Below, piece after piece: positions 47,563 through 58,435 of a stretch of 64,000 nt of DNA (position 1 is the stretch's first letter; each line of letters starts with the position of its first letter). The DNA is taken from the NCBI GenBank assembly GCA_026225945.1, contig JAMJFZ010000320.1, positions 13,732,501 through 13,796,500 of the forward strand, given 5' to 3'. The notes beneath the pieces are model-generated. The model saw only the letters and a list, made by a program, of their open reading frames with translations. It was not told the DNA's origin and searched no databases. A program made the translations under genes and the position numbers. The stretch is from Cricetomys ansorgei (taxonomy: Eukaryota > Chordata > Mammalia > Rodentia > Nesomyidae).

Positions 47563-47905
47563 GCGTGTGTGTGTCTGTCTGTGGAGGGTAGATGTACATG
47601 CATATGTACATGTTCGTGTGTATATTAGTGTTCAGGTGTATGTGCACGCATGTGTACATGCACAGAGGCTGACATTGGATGTCTTCTTCGGTTGCTGTTC
47701 ACATAGTTTTTTGAGATAGGGTCTCTCACTGCACCCGCAGCTTGCCTAGACTGGCTCAGCCAGTGAGCCCAGGCATCTTCCTGTACAGGTGCTCGTCATC
47801 AGCACGTAAGATTTGGTTTCTTACGTGGATTCTTGGAATCTCAACTCAGGTCTTCATGTTTACACAGCAAGCACTTTGCCAGCTAAACCATCTCTCCAGA
47901 CCCAC
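47563..47905 (-). mobile_element. tRNA-derived SINE, B3 type
   Basis: Reverse-oriented: TG/CATG-rich tail at 47563-47670, then TTTGAGATAGGGTCTCTCACTG, GACTGGCTCAGCCAGTGAGCCCAGGCATC, TGGAATCTCAACTCAGGTCTTCATG and CTAAACCATCTCTCCAGACCC (tRNA head). It abuts the L1M. Confidence 0.8.
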
Positions 47906-48501
47906 TGTTTTTAAAATTAAAAATACCAGTGTAAATATAAACGAAATTCAAAATCATTTGTGAATGCATGTAATACATTATGCACCAGCAAGCTTAATTA
48001 ATTAAAAATGTTCACCTCCTTTTTGATTCAAAAAGATTAATGATATTGAACAAATACAAATATCTCTCTCTATATGTATATGTGTGTGTGTATCAGGAGT
48101 GTGTGTTAATAAAGCATCTAAACTAAAATGTAAGTAAGAAGTCCAAGTATAAGCTGACAGAAATCTCTGTAACACACTGAAGCACCATGTGATAATAAAC
48201 CATATAAGCAGGCAATCATACGATGCCTAACATAACATAGAGTGCCTAACACTCTAGGCACAAACTGTAAGAAACATAGCTCTCACCTGGCTATCCTGCC
48301 AGACTGAGCTGATCTTGAATACTCAGCCTAGGACGAATCTAGCTCTTGTTAAAGACATAAAAACCTCCAGAAAGGAACATGGCTCCACATCTCTTGTCCC
48401 CAGCATGGCACATGTCCTGTACTGTTTAAACATCTCCAGGGTCCATTTCTGTCCAAGTTGTGTTTTTACTTGCCAGATGGAGTCTTGTTGCTAAGTGTTC
48501 A
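47906..48501. other. Intron, no recognised feature
   Basis: AT-rich. No exon or repeat identified. Confidence 0.4.
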
Positions 48502-48522
48502 TTTTTTTTTTTTTTTTTTTTT
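48502..48522. repeat. Poly(T) run
   Basis: T21, immediately before the family A repeat. Confidence 0.95.
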
Positions 48523-48534
48523 GGTCTGATCAGA

Positions 48535-48855
48535 CATCTTGGATGTGGCAATGCTTGTCTGTCTGAACTCAAGCAGGGATTTGGAGGCAGGAACTGATGC
48601 AGAGGCCATGGAAGAGTGATACCAGCTTGCTCCCTGCAGCTTGCTCGGCTTGATTTCTTATACACCCGCAGAACCATCAGGCCGAGGGTGGCCCAGCCAC
48701 AGTGAGCTGGGACCACCCACATTAATCAGTAATCAAGAAAATGCCCCCACGCATTTGCTCACAGGTCAGTCGGATGGAGGCGATTCCTCAATTGGCATCC
48801 TCTCTCCCCAGGCAGCTCTAGCTTGTGTCAAGTTGACAATAAACTAGCCAGTATA
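48535..48855 (+). mobile_element. Rodent interspersed repeat, family A
   Basis: GGAGGCAGGAACTGATGCAGAGGCCATGGAAG, CTCGGCTTGATTTCTTATAC, TCAGTAATCAAGAAAATGCCCC, ATTCCTCAATTGGCATCC and TAGCTTGTGTCAAGTTGACAATAAACTAGCCAG. The best-preserved 3' end of the four copies. Confidence 0.8.
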
Positions 48856-49654
48856 CCTTTGTCACTTGTTCCTACTAATTCTCAATGTGTAGCATGGGCC
48901 TAATCACCTTATAAACAAAATTCAGAGCTACTATGGAACCACAAGGTAGAACCCTGGTTGCTAAAAGGGGCAGGGAGAGGCGGCCTGGTCTTGATACAGA
49001 TCAAGGCTCTCGGGTATAACCTTGAGACAAATCTAAGTCATCAAGCTTTTATCTCTGGGTACATGTTTTTATAGATGAGCTATGGCTGTACGTCAGGCTG
49101 TAAGCAGCAATTCTTCAATATGGTCTATAAAACCAGTATCTGGGAGAGTCATTAGATTAATGTCTCTAGTGGCCATCTAGTTTCTGTCTCTACAAGATAC
49201 TGAAATTGCTTGGAGTTACTCATTTTGTAATAAATATCTAATAGGTTACTTTGTACAGTTCTCTTATGTTCTACTAAAGTTTTTTTTTTTTTTCCAGATA
49301 GGATGGTCTAATTTTTGCTTCCTGCATTTAGGAAGTTAAGATGTTTTGAAGTTATAAACTTGAACTTAGCCCCAAAGTTAATTACCTAGAGATATTTAAA
49401 AAAAAAATCTTTCTATTCAAATCTCCTAATGCTGGGATTTCTACTGGACTGGCCACAGCATCCTTGGCTCCTGCTTCTAAGCAGTCAGTAAACGGACGTG
49501 AATGGAGTGGCAGGACTTTTCCGTGGCACACAAATGGCCTTTATGGAACATCTCTAGGGCTAAGTCACACATGAGATGTCAGTCATCTTGCCTGAGACGC
49601 AGAGCGCTTGCAGACATCGCCGGAGGGCTAAGTACAGCATGCTCAGTTAGGCAG
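48856..49654. other. Intron, no recognised feature
   Basis: Nothing identified apart from a T13 run near 49280. Confidence 0.4.
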
Positions 49655-49815
49655 GTTTGTCTCCTTGCCACCTGGCGGTCCTCCATTCTTGGCCTCGGTC
49701 TCCTCCTCTGTGAAACAGGGTTAGTGATCTCACCTGCCTCGCACAGTTGCTGTCAAGTTAAGGGGAACAGAATGGCTGCTGTGCACCCAACTCTGCACAG
49801 TGCTCAGTGTGGCTA
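49655..49815 (+). mobile_element. MIR SINE
   Basis: TTGGCCTCGGTCTCCTCCTCTGTGAAACAGGGTTAGTGATCTCACCTGCC followed by TGCTGTCAAGTTAAGGGG fits the MIR core and 3' part. Confidence 0.65.
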
Positions 49816-50661
49816 CCGTCTTGGGTTTTCTGAGTCTCCGTGGCTGGTTACCCAACGCCCAACTCTATATTAACATGCAAAAGTAGTAAGTAGGTGAATG
49901 CCCATGAACACTAATATCTAAAATATTCAAGCAACTGTCAGGAATATCTTCCAAAAAGGTAAGAGTTGGGGAACCTGAGATATAATCATGTAAGAAAATG
50001 TTTCTTTGTGATTTTTCTTGACAGTCACTATATCTTCTATACACACGTTCACTGTTAAAGACAGAAAAATGAACCCAAGGTAAAAGAGAGAGGAAACTAT
50101 GCTCTGCCTGTTTTCTTGTGCCTTAAGAAAAAATATCCTCCTTACATCAGAATCTGTTAGTTGGCTCGGCATCCAATCTCCTGACATCGGTTCATGAACC
50201 CTTGCTCATTGTCAGACATGACTGTTTATGGATAGAGCCTTGTTACCCTAATGATGCCAGAGGTGGAGTCCCAGGATCTGGTTCCTAGAGGGTGATTTCT
50301 GCTTTCTGACATCAACACAAGGACATCCAGATCATCCTGCACCCATCTGCCTTCCCAGTAACCGATAGGATATAGTGGCTTTACAATCTGGAGATACCAA
50401 CATATACTCAATTTTAAAAGACTGTTGCTTAGATAAGCATTCTGACTCCCAACTATAAAACCCTCCAAACCATCAATCTTTATCTTTTTTTGGATTTCCT
50501 GAAAGTAAATACATTGATACATGATATTCAATCTGTAAAATTTTGTCTTTAACAACATATATCACGAAACAAAATCGTCACGAAATCTTTTTTTTTTTAC
50601 TTATATGTAATGCTTCTGTTTTTTGGTTTGGGTCATATTTCTTTTTTTAAGAAAGTACCAC
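49816..50661. other. Intron, no firm feature
   Basis: The minus frame 50226-50558 begins after an acceptor-like CTTTCAG, but its peptide is low in coding character and no donor fits. Not called. Confidence 0.35.
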
Positions 50662-50952
50662 TTGTGAGTTGGAGAGATGTCTCAGTAGAAAGGAGCGTGA
50701 GGACCCGAGTGTGAACGCTCAGCATACACATGGCTGAAGGCACCTGAAGCCCCAGTGTTTTAGAGAAACAGAGACAGGTGAATCCAGGAGCTCACTGGCA
50801 AGGCAGTCACCAAAACAGGGAAAGACCCTTCTCAAGGTAATAAAGCAAGGATCAACAGAGGAAGACACTTGATGCCACTCTCTGGCCTCTGCTCATGTGC
50901 ACACAGTGTATACACACATACACACACATACATACACACACACACACACTCA
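50662..50952 (+). mobile_element. tRNA-derived SINE, B3 type
   Basis: GTTGGAGAGATGTCTCAGTAGAAAGGAGCG head, CAGAGACAGGTGAATCCAGGAGCTCACTGGC, GAAGACACTTGATGCCACTCTCTGGCCTCTG and a CACACATA tail. Confidence 0.8.
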
Positions 50953-52011
50953 TTGCTACTCATGGCCAGTTGTACTGACTCTCTAATCTATCAGCATTTG
51001 AAAACTACTACAGTAAATTTCACTGAAAGGTGTGATAGATGCACTATTTTAAAACTTAGTTGGAATATCTGGCAAGGATTTGACTAGAAAAAGTGGGACA
51101 GATGGTATGGATAGCCCTCCAAAGCCTTGGGCTCTACATTCAGATTAAACCAAATGCAGACATTTTTTTGTTACGTCTGCTGAACATGCAGAGATTCTGT
51201 CTTGCCATTATCCCTACATAACACGGCGTAGTAACTATGCACACATTTCCATTGCGTTGGATCTTATATCTAATGCAGAAATGACTGAAAGTGCACACAA
51301 GGATGTATTTAGGTTATACGCAAATATGTCATTTTAGGAAAAAGACTGGAGCATCTGTGGATTTTGGTGTCTTTGGAAAATCTGGGACCAATCACCTGAA
51401 GATAACAAGGGAGGCTTGCCTTTAAAAGGTAAGATACAGCTACAAGTCTATCTGGGAAGTGATGAGGTAAATCTCTCCTTTGTGTGCATGGGGAGAGCTG
51501 TGTAATTGGCCCAGAGTTAGCAGGCTTCTAGCCTAAAGGAGAGGGAGGGTGGAGAACAAAAAGCGGGTGGGCCTGAGAGGTTTCTGATTTGATGGGGGTC
51601 ACGTGAGTCAAGGAGGTGCAGAAGCTACCAGAGGCACCGCTGGAGGGGACAAAGCTGATGTGCTGGAGAGTGTAAGCGGAGACCAATGCCAGAGACAAAA
51701 AACGAAAGAAAATGCCAGACAAGGAAAACCCCTAAGGCTAGCATTCTATGGGAAAGGGCCTGAGGCTCTTCTCAGAGAAAGCAATCATCAGAGGAGTTCT
51801 ACACTGGAAGGTTTCTCCATAAAAGGTGATATTGACCAACTGCTCCACTTTTCAAAGCCTGACCCATTTTCAAGGCTCCCCTAGAATCTGAATCACCGTT
51901 CCGTCTTCAGTCGTTAAGGGACTGACCGCCACTCGGGCTTCAGTTACAGCGTTCTCCCCCTTATCCCTGAGCGGAGTATTTTAACTCCGAAACATTCGGT
52001 GTGTTGCATAC
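50953..52011. other. Intron, no recognised feature
   Basis: The plus frame 51603-51884 (93 codons) has no splice or promoter support. No repeat identified. Confidence 0.4.
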
Positions 52012-52179
52012 CATGGGTTCCGTGTCCTTTGGAGGTTTGTCCAAGGGAGGAATATACCACTGAAAGCAGAGTTCTTTGTTTAAAGCTTGCACTGCCATTT
52101 CTGATGACATATCTGTATAAGATGGACTGCCAAGGGGCTTTCCAGATATATCAGAGTGCACGGAACTGTCCTGATGAAC
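52012..52179 (-). CDS. Exon C of an unrecognised minus-strand gene
   Basis: A 168-bp internal exon, 56 codons, phase 0 at both ends. Acceptor TGTTCCCTAG|GTTCATC and donor ACCCATG|GTATGC on the minus strand. The peptide begins VHQDSSVHSDISGKPLG, continues through SPSYTDMSSEMAVQALNKE and ends WYIPPLDKPPKDTEPM. It is serine-rich at first, then carries a short amphipathic stretch and a proline-rich end. PPLDKPPK is the sort of sequence SH3 domains can bind, but this is not a strict PxxP class motif. Exon B ends in phase 0, so B-C joins cleanly across an intron of about 8 kb. I do not recognise the protein. Confidence 0.78.
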
Positions 52180-53021
52180 CTAGGGAACAGTAACAGTGAG
52201 AAACCATGTCACTGTAGTTGCTGGTTACAAGCTCATTCCATATTTAAAGCAAATTAACCGACTGCATTAAAAAATTCTGGGAATTGTCTGAGTTTATTTT
52301 ATGAACGTAGACCTTAAAAATGTCCCTAGATTACCACAGAATACATTCTCATATAAATTCTCAACAAAAGTCTTCTACTTTAGTAAAACTTCCAGGATTG
52401 GGTAATACTCTGAAACTTGTTGCTAAGAAACACTTTTATATTGCTTCTGCTTTACACACTAGTGAGGAAACACCCTCACTGGTGCATGTGCTTCCAGCTC
52501 TGGGGCCGCGATTGGTTAACACATGCTACTTGTACAGAGTGTGTGTTCCTAACGTGTGACCTGTTTAATGGCACGGCACCGTCCACAAAATAAGACATTT
52601 ATTTTTCCCTGAAGGTGTTAAACCTGGGAATTTCAGGAAGAAAAACCAATACATGAGTAATCTGATTGAGTAAGCTTTTTAATCTTGGGGTACACCTGGG
52701 ACTGGCCAGTTGGCCGTCTCCCCGTAAGTCATGGTTTCAGAGAGCAACCCCTGCTGGCCTCTTGAGGTCCCTTCTATAGCAGAGATACATTGCTTACGGT
52801 GGTGATGAGTTGGCTATTATACATTGTTAGAAAAGTACAACGAGAGGGATGGAACAAGGGTAAAGATATACATCATGTGAATTGAGGGTTGCAAGTTTAG
52901 TGTGGGTTATAAGACATATTTTGCAGATTATATCAGATCTAAAGAAACAGGAACTTCATTCCTAAGTAAAAATAGGAACCTTAGACTTGTAAGGACTTTG
53001 ACACAGAGCAAAAAGGAACTT
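52180..53021. other. Intron, no recognised feature
   Basis: Nothing identified. Confidence 0.4.
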
Positions 53022-53169
53022 ATTTATTTATTTACTTATTTAGAGATAGGGTTTCTCTGGCTGTCCTAGAACTCACTCTGTAGACTAGGCTGGCCTCAAA
53101 CTCACAGAGATCCTCCTGCCTCTTCCTCTTGAGTGTTGGGATTAAAGGCATGTGCCACCACTGCCCAGC
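53022..53169 (-). mobile_element. B1 SINE
   Basis: TTATTTAGAGATAGGGTTTCTCTGGCTGTCCTAGAACTCACTCTGTAGACTAGGCTGGCC and GTGTTGGGATTAAAGGCATGTGCCACCACTGCCCAGC: reverse-oriented, near-complete. Its 5' end touches the start of the L1 at 53170. Confidence 0.92.
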
Positions 53170-54517
53170 TCAAAGGCCTAGAAAATATTTTCAACAAAAT
53201 CATTGAAGGAAATTTTCCAAACTGAAAGAGATGCCTATAAAAGTACAAAAAGCTTATAGAACATAAATAGATGGGACCAGAAAAGAAACATAATAATCGA
53301 AACACCAAATGTACAGCACAAAGAAAGAATACTAAAAGCTTCAAGAGAAAAACAACAAGTAACATGCAGAGGCAAACCTATTAGAATTACACCCAACTTC
53401 TCAGTGGAGACCCTAAAAGCCAGAAGGGCCTGGGCAGATGTGCTACAGACTCTCAAGGGAACACAGATGCCAGCCCAGACTACTATACCCAGAAAAACTC
53501 TCAATTATCATAGGCAGAGAGAAGAAAATATTTCACGATAAATCCAAATTCAAACAATACCTATCTATAAATCCTGACCTACAGAAGGTCCTAGAAGGAA
53601 AACTCCAACCCAAAGAAGTTAACTGAATCAGAAAAACACAGGAATAAATAATCTCACACCCTCATAATTGATAGAATGGACACACACACACTAACAATAA
53701 CTACAAAATAACAGGATGGAACAATCACTGGTCATTGATATCTCTTGACATTAATGGTCTCAATTCCCCAGTAAAAAGACACAGACTGACATAATGGATT
53801 CAGAAACAGAATCCAGCCTTCCGCTGCATACAAGAAACACACCTCAACCTCAAAGATAAGCATTACCTCAGAGTAAACGGTGGGCAAAGATTTACCAAGC
53901 AAATGGACCTAAAAATCAAGCCGGTATAGCCATTCTAATTTCTAGCAAAAAAGACTTCAACCTAAATTAATCAAAAGAGATTGTGAAGGACATTTCAAAC
54001 TCATTAAAGGAAAAATCCTCCAAGCTGACATTTCGATTTTTAACATCTATGCCCCTAACTCAAAGGCTCCCACTTTTGTAAAAGAAACACTACTAACCCT
54101 AAAAACACACATTGACCCTTGCACTGATAGTGGGAGATTTCAATACCCTATTCTCACAAAATTGACAGGTCATCCAGACAAACATTAAACAGAGAAATAC
54201 TGGAGCCCTCAGATGTTATCAGCCAAATGGACCTAACAGATATTTAACAGAACGTTTCACCCACATACAAAAGAATGTACCTTTGTCTCACCACCTCATG
54301 GCACTTTCTCCAAAACTGACCACATTCAAGCCTCAATAAAATACAAGAAAATCGAAATAACCCCTGCATCCTATCAGACCACCATGGATTAAAGCTGGAC
54401 TTCAACAGCAACAGCAGAAAGGTCTACAAATTCATAGCAACTGATAAACTCTCTACTAAATGATGAACGGGTCAAGACAGAAATAAAGAAATTAAAGACT
54501 TTCTCTAATTCAACGAC
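53170..54517 (+). mobile_element. Rodent L1: pre-ORF2 segment and ORF2 endonuclease region (broken)
   Basis: 5'-truncated rodent LINE-1. Order: AAGCCAGAAGGGCCTGGGCAG, CCAGCCCAGACTACTATACCC, then ORF2 start-type text (ATTAATGGTCTCAATTCCCC, AAAAAGACACAGACTGACATAATGG, GAAACACACCTCAACCTC, AGCAAATGGACC...GGTATAGCCATTCTAATTTC) and GTGGGAGATTTCAATACCC, which corresponds to the endonuclease GDFN region. Many stops and frameshifts make it non-functional. The body ends abruptly at 54517, before any reverse-transcriptase sequence. Confidence 0.92.
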
Positions 54518-54960
54518 AATGCCCCTACAACGTACCACAGAGGGGCTGAGGACAGCAGGAGAACAAACCTCATGGAGTCAGCGGAGCCTGGAACAGCAGA
54601 CATGGGTCCCCCAAATATGTCTTGAGTTTGCCTGGCCTGGTGCTGTTACAGAACTCATACAGGAGTGTGTGCACCTGACCTCTTGCCCATCCTTGGGTAC
54701 CTTGTCCCTCTACTGGGTTGCCTAGTCCAACACTGAAGTAGGGAATTGTGCCCAACCCTGTTCCATCTTGTTGTGCCATGTCTGAGCAGTAACCTGGGAA
54801 GATTGTTCTTTCTTGGGGAGAGGCGGGGTGGGAGTGGGAGGATGGGGGGGTACATCTGGGGGGATAGGGAAAATGGAGGGGGAGCTGGGAGTAATGAAGG
54901 GAAGAGCAAAAGGGTGTTGGAATGCAATATATGAGAGAAGAAAAATTCAAATAAAACATT
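54518..54960 (+). mobile_element. Rodent L1 3' UTR joined to the preceding truncated L1
   Basis: GTCAGCGGAGCCTGGAACAGCAG, CCTCTTGCCCATCCTTGGGTACC, CTACTGGGTTGCCTAGTCC, CATCTTGTTGTGCCATGTCTG, a G-rich stretch at 54815-54910 and AATAAAACATT at the end. This is the same 3' UTR type as 12500-12870. It follows the endonuclease part directly, so the RT and C-terminal parts of ORF2 are missing. Frames in it (54519-54977) are by-products. Confidence 0.75.
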
Positions 54961-56569
54961 ATAGTAGACACACACACACATATAGTGAGTTATGCACTAA
55001 GTATTTTTTTATGTTTTCTTAATTCTTTGAAAGGAATGGGACAGCAGTCCTACCGTCCTATCAAAACCAAAATCATTTCAGCTGATCATGATCAAATATT
55101 TGGGTTTGCACACCCTGCACAGGCTCTCAGTCCATAAGCAGGTGTAACTCAGCACTGCGCACAATTTCATCACCTTCTATTTGGGATCTTTAATGTGACT
55201 TGTTTGGTGCCTTTGTTTTCTGTCACAAAGCTCCAATAGATTCAACACAACATGACACACTGCAATGATTGTTATGGAAAGGCACCCACTTCTTGGTGGG
55301 GGAAACACAGGCAGAAGTACTAAAGGAAGGAAACAGTTTGATTGAAGAAGCCTCCTGAGTGATTAAAGGCTCAAAAATGTTATTATAAAAATCAGCCAAG
55401 CTTGGAGATTATATCAAAAAAAAATCCCCCAAAGGCTTCATGCTTGTTAGTTACCTACCCCAGTGAAACAGACACATGATTAGGTACCTTGCACCTGTCA
55501 GGCAAGCGACAGTGATCTCAGAGCTGATTATCCTGGGATAGTGTTACACTAATTATATAAAAAACAAGGGTATACAGAGTGGAACAAAATCTACCATAAC
55601 ACTGCTTCCTTGAGAAATGTCAGAGGGATGTAGATTGTATTTAAAGTTCTACCTGTGAAACTCCATCCTCAGAACTAGGTCAACTAGAGAGCCTGGGTGT
55701 TCCTTCCTAGCAGAACAATTGGGCTTTCGATACTTTCAGAACAGACTTCAGTCGTGCATGTTAGTTTCCAAGGTCTTATTCAATGTGCACTAAGACACTG
55801 TTCTCAGCCTTCAGGTCCAGTGCACTGTCCTCTCCTTCCAGAGCCAAGGTTTAACCAGACAGGATGGCCAAAGTATGTAAGCCTACCACTTAGCAGACAG
55901 AGGAAGGTAGGCTCTCATGAGGTTGAGGCTAGTCTAAGCTGCAGAGTAATTTCCGGGTCAGACTGGTCTAAAATGAGACACTGATCAAAATAAACAAATA
56001 AACAGTCAATTGAAACGTTTGAAACAAAACCTAAGGTGTCTGGGACATGTGCAGTAATCCTCAAGGGCATCTCAGTCCAAAGAGGTGAGTCAGAACCTCG
56101 TGTTGGATAGGACTTCCATATCTAATGTTTCCTTCCATGCTATATGTGGGAGATCTTATGGGTCTGCCCATCCTTCTCATTACTGTATTGAGAGAACTGA
56201 TGAATTTGGGGAAAATATTCCAGATTATCTGTTGGCTGGACATTCTTTGTTCCTTCATGTGAGATTTTAAGAAGCCCCCATGAAGAGCTCTGAAGTGTTC
56301 CAGTACTATGTGAAGACTAGAAAATTCACTACAAAGACAGCCCCTCGCCAACACACAGGAAGCCACATTCTACAGTATCGATGTCATGACTCATAGAAGG
56401 GGGTAGTTTTCCTCCTAATCTTACTCTTGGAATGCACAATAAGCAAGCAGTCAGTCCAGGAATGGGGTGGTAAGTATCAAGAATGTCACAGTTCTCCAGT
56501 TTCTGGAAAGGTGGGAAAGTTCTTTGAAAAACTTTCCCACGTTGATTCCAACACGTTACCTCGGGGGCA
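54961..56569. other. Intron, no recognised feature
   Basis: No exon with splice sites. AAGTATGTAAGCCTACCACTTAGCAGACAGAGGAAGGTAGGC (55871-55912) has a faint B1-like tail after it, which I do not call. Confidence 0.35.
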
Positions 56570-56910
56570 ATTTGATGCAAAAGTTTATTTTTAGTTATTT
56601 TTAAAATGGCTGTTTTGTGCCCTGTTGGAGAAAGGGCTGCCCAAGCCTTGGCACTTGCATTGTCTGCAGGTGTTAGATTTATGTAAAAAGATGTTTGATT
56701 CCTCATGATCTGTATGTGGTATCAATAGAACACCTGAGGAGCTTAGGGATCAATAAAAACCCCTGAGATGAGATGCTCAGGGTTCCAGTGTCCAGGATGG
56801 CGCTTGCCATGATAGCGGTTCCCTCTGCTGAAGTCTGGCAGGGTTTGCACCTTTGAGTAAGCCTCCGTGTCTTCTTTGATGAGCGAGGCAGTAAGCGTAC
56901 AGCTACACAA
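56570..56910 (+). mobile_element. Interspersed repeat family C, copy 2 (LTR-like)
   Basis: Second copy of the element at 27480, same orientation: AAAGTTTATTTTTAGTTA, GGCTGTTTTGTGCCCTGTTGG, GAACACCTGAGGAGC, GGATCAATAAAAACCCCTGAG, GATGCTCAGGGTTCCAGTGTCCAGGATGG and GCTGAAGTCTGGCAGGG. By eye about three quarters identical to copy 1. Confidence 0.6.
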
Positions 56911-56954
56911 TTCCTTAACCATTTTTTTATCTGAGTTCACCTTCAGTCATTTGT

Positions 56955-57092
56955 TGATGTTTTGAGGTGGGGTTTCATTTTGCAGCTGAAGAGGTTTTAT
57001 CACATAGCCCAGGCTGACAAGAAACTCAGGATCTTCTTGGCTCGGCCTCTTGAGTGCTGGGATTATGGACATGAGCCAACACACTTGGCTCT
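56955..57092 (-). mobile_element. Diverged B1-like SINE
   Basis: TTTTGAGGTGGGGTTTCATTTTGC, ATCACATAGCCCAGGCTGACAAGAAACTCAGG and GAGTGCTGGGATTATGGACATGAGCC: reverse-oriented old B1. Confidence 0.75.
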
Positions 57093-57189
57093 TTAACGGA
57101 GCTCTTAAAAGTTCTTTAATGAGTCCTTGTTTCGTTTATTTAAATGTTTTATGTTAGTATATAATATATAATTTATACTCTAATTTAAC

Positions 57190-57290
57190 AGTGTCTCAAA
57201 ATGAAGTTCAAGCTGGACTAGTTTACAATTCTCATGCCTCAACCTTCCAAACACTGGGGTTACAGGTGATACACCACATGGGGTCTGTCA
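57190..57290 (-). mobile_element. B1-like SINE fragment
   Basis: AGTGTCTCAAAATGAAGTTCAAGCTGGACT and CAAACACTGGGGTTACAGGTGATACACCAC, an old reverse-oriented fragment. Confidence 0.5.
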
Positions 57291-57419
57291 CTTCTAAGGT
57301 CACATTTTATTTAAAACAAACAACAACAAAACCAACCAAGTCTTTGAAATAAAAAGGCAGGAATATTCCAGAGTAGTCTTTTAAGTTTTTAACATTGTCT
57401 CCCAACACACAGGTATTCC

Positions 57420-57608
57420 GTTCTGATAGGGTGTGCAAAGGCTACTGTTCTAGAACAGGTCATGCTGTTCTGATAGGGTGTGCAAAGGCTCCTGTTCTAG
57501 AACAGGCCATGCTGTTCTGATAGGGTGTGCAAAGGCTCCTCCTGTTCCAGAACAGGCCATGCTGTTCTGATAGGGTGTGCAAAGGCTCCTGTTCTAGAAC
57601 AGGCCACC
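57420..57608 (+). repeat. 47-bp minisatellite, four units, each with a palindrome
   Basis: Units: 57420-57466 (47 bp), 57467-57513 (47), 57514-57563 (50, with an extra CCT) and 57564-57608. Each begins GTTCTGATAGGGTGTGCAAA and contains CCTGTTCTAGAACAGG, a perfect 16-bp palindrome in units 2 and 4 (57491-57506, 57588-57603). In unit 1 only 14 bp are palindromic; unit 3 has one mismatch. Between-unit divergence is very low. Confidence 0.97.
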
Positions 57609-58104
57609 CTTCCCCATCACTTCCCCTGCAGAGCTGGTAACAGACGCACGGACATGGCCAGTGCATGGAAGCCGATCTTCATAAACGCTAAAGGGCTAAA
57701 GGTGAGGTTCAAGGAAGGGTTAATTCAGAATAAGTGACCATCTTTTTCTAATTTTGAAAGAATCAAGTACACTCATTTATTCTTTCATAGACACGTACTA
57801 GAAGCTCATGGATTCCATGTCCCCTTGAGTTTCCTGCTAGAACTGTAGGCCCTCGCCTGCTCCCTCCTCCCTCACCGAGTGGGTGTGCTCCAAGCAGACT
57901 CATATACTTGCATATGCAGTGTAGATAGAAAAAAACACACCCCATTTCCTCAAAAAGCTGGGCACAGGGACTCCACAACTGAGCCATTTCTGTCCCCGTT
58001 TCCCCTCGATATACGGACGTTCAAAGTTTATTTGAAGAAAGTTGCTCATTTTACCTCAAAATTGGCTCAACTTACCTCAGAATTACTTCAGAACCTGACT
58101 TCAG
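57609..58104. other. Intron, no recognised feature
   Basis: Nothing identified. Confidence 0.4.
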
Positions 58105-58433
58105 TGTGAGCCCCTTGAGCCCCTTGAGCCGCTGCTGGCTGGGCCCCTCCCCCAGGCTATTCAAATAGTGTGAAAAAACTCACCAATCACTGAGCAGACA
58201 CTGTAGGATAAACCTACCAATCCCTGAGCTCAAAAACCTACCAATCCCTGAGCTCAAAAACCTACCAATCACTGAGCTCAAAAACCTACCAATCACTGAG
58301 CTCAAAATCCCACCAATCTCAGACCACCCTGGAAAGCTTTGCCTCCCCCTCCCACAAGAAACCTAATATAAAGGGCTGTAATCTGCTCAGTTCTCAGTGG
58401 CTACGGCTGGGATTGTCACACACACACTCCCCC

Positions 58434-58435
<2 letters not shown>
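58105..58435 (+). mobile_element. LTR-like promoter block with 24-bp CCAAT repeats
   Basis: Four tandem 24-bp units at 58211-58306, each AACCTACCAATC(C/A)CTGAGCTC-like, with variants on each side (58178-58200, 58307-58320). This gives about six CCAAT cores spaced about 24 bp apart. Downstream is TATAAAG at 58367-58373, then CAGTTCTCAGTGGCTACGG where R would begin. The arrangement (repeated U3 enhancer, CCAAT, TATA) is that of a retroviral LTR. No poly(A) signal, internal region or second LTR is seen. It stops at a 38-A tract. Confidence 0.55.

Noticed and set aside
50226..50558. 110-residue minus frame preceded by CTTTCAG
   Set aside because: No matching donor, and the peptide lacks the character of the confident exons. 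Possibly an old repeat.
54570..54981. Overlapping 135- and 108-residue minus frames
   Set aside because: They are antisense to the G-rich L1 3' UTR; their Pro/Leu/Ser richness reflects its composition.
57420..57608. CRISPR-like array
   Set aside because: The units are contiguous with no unique spacers, and the genome is a mammal.
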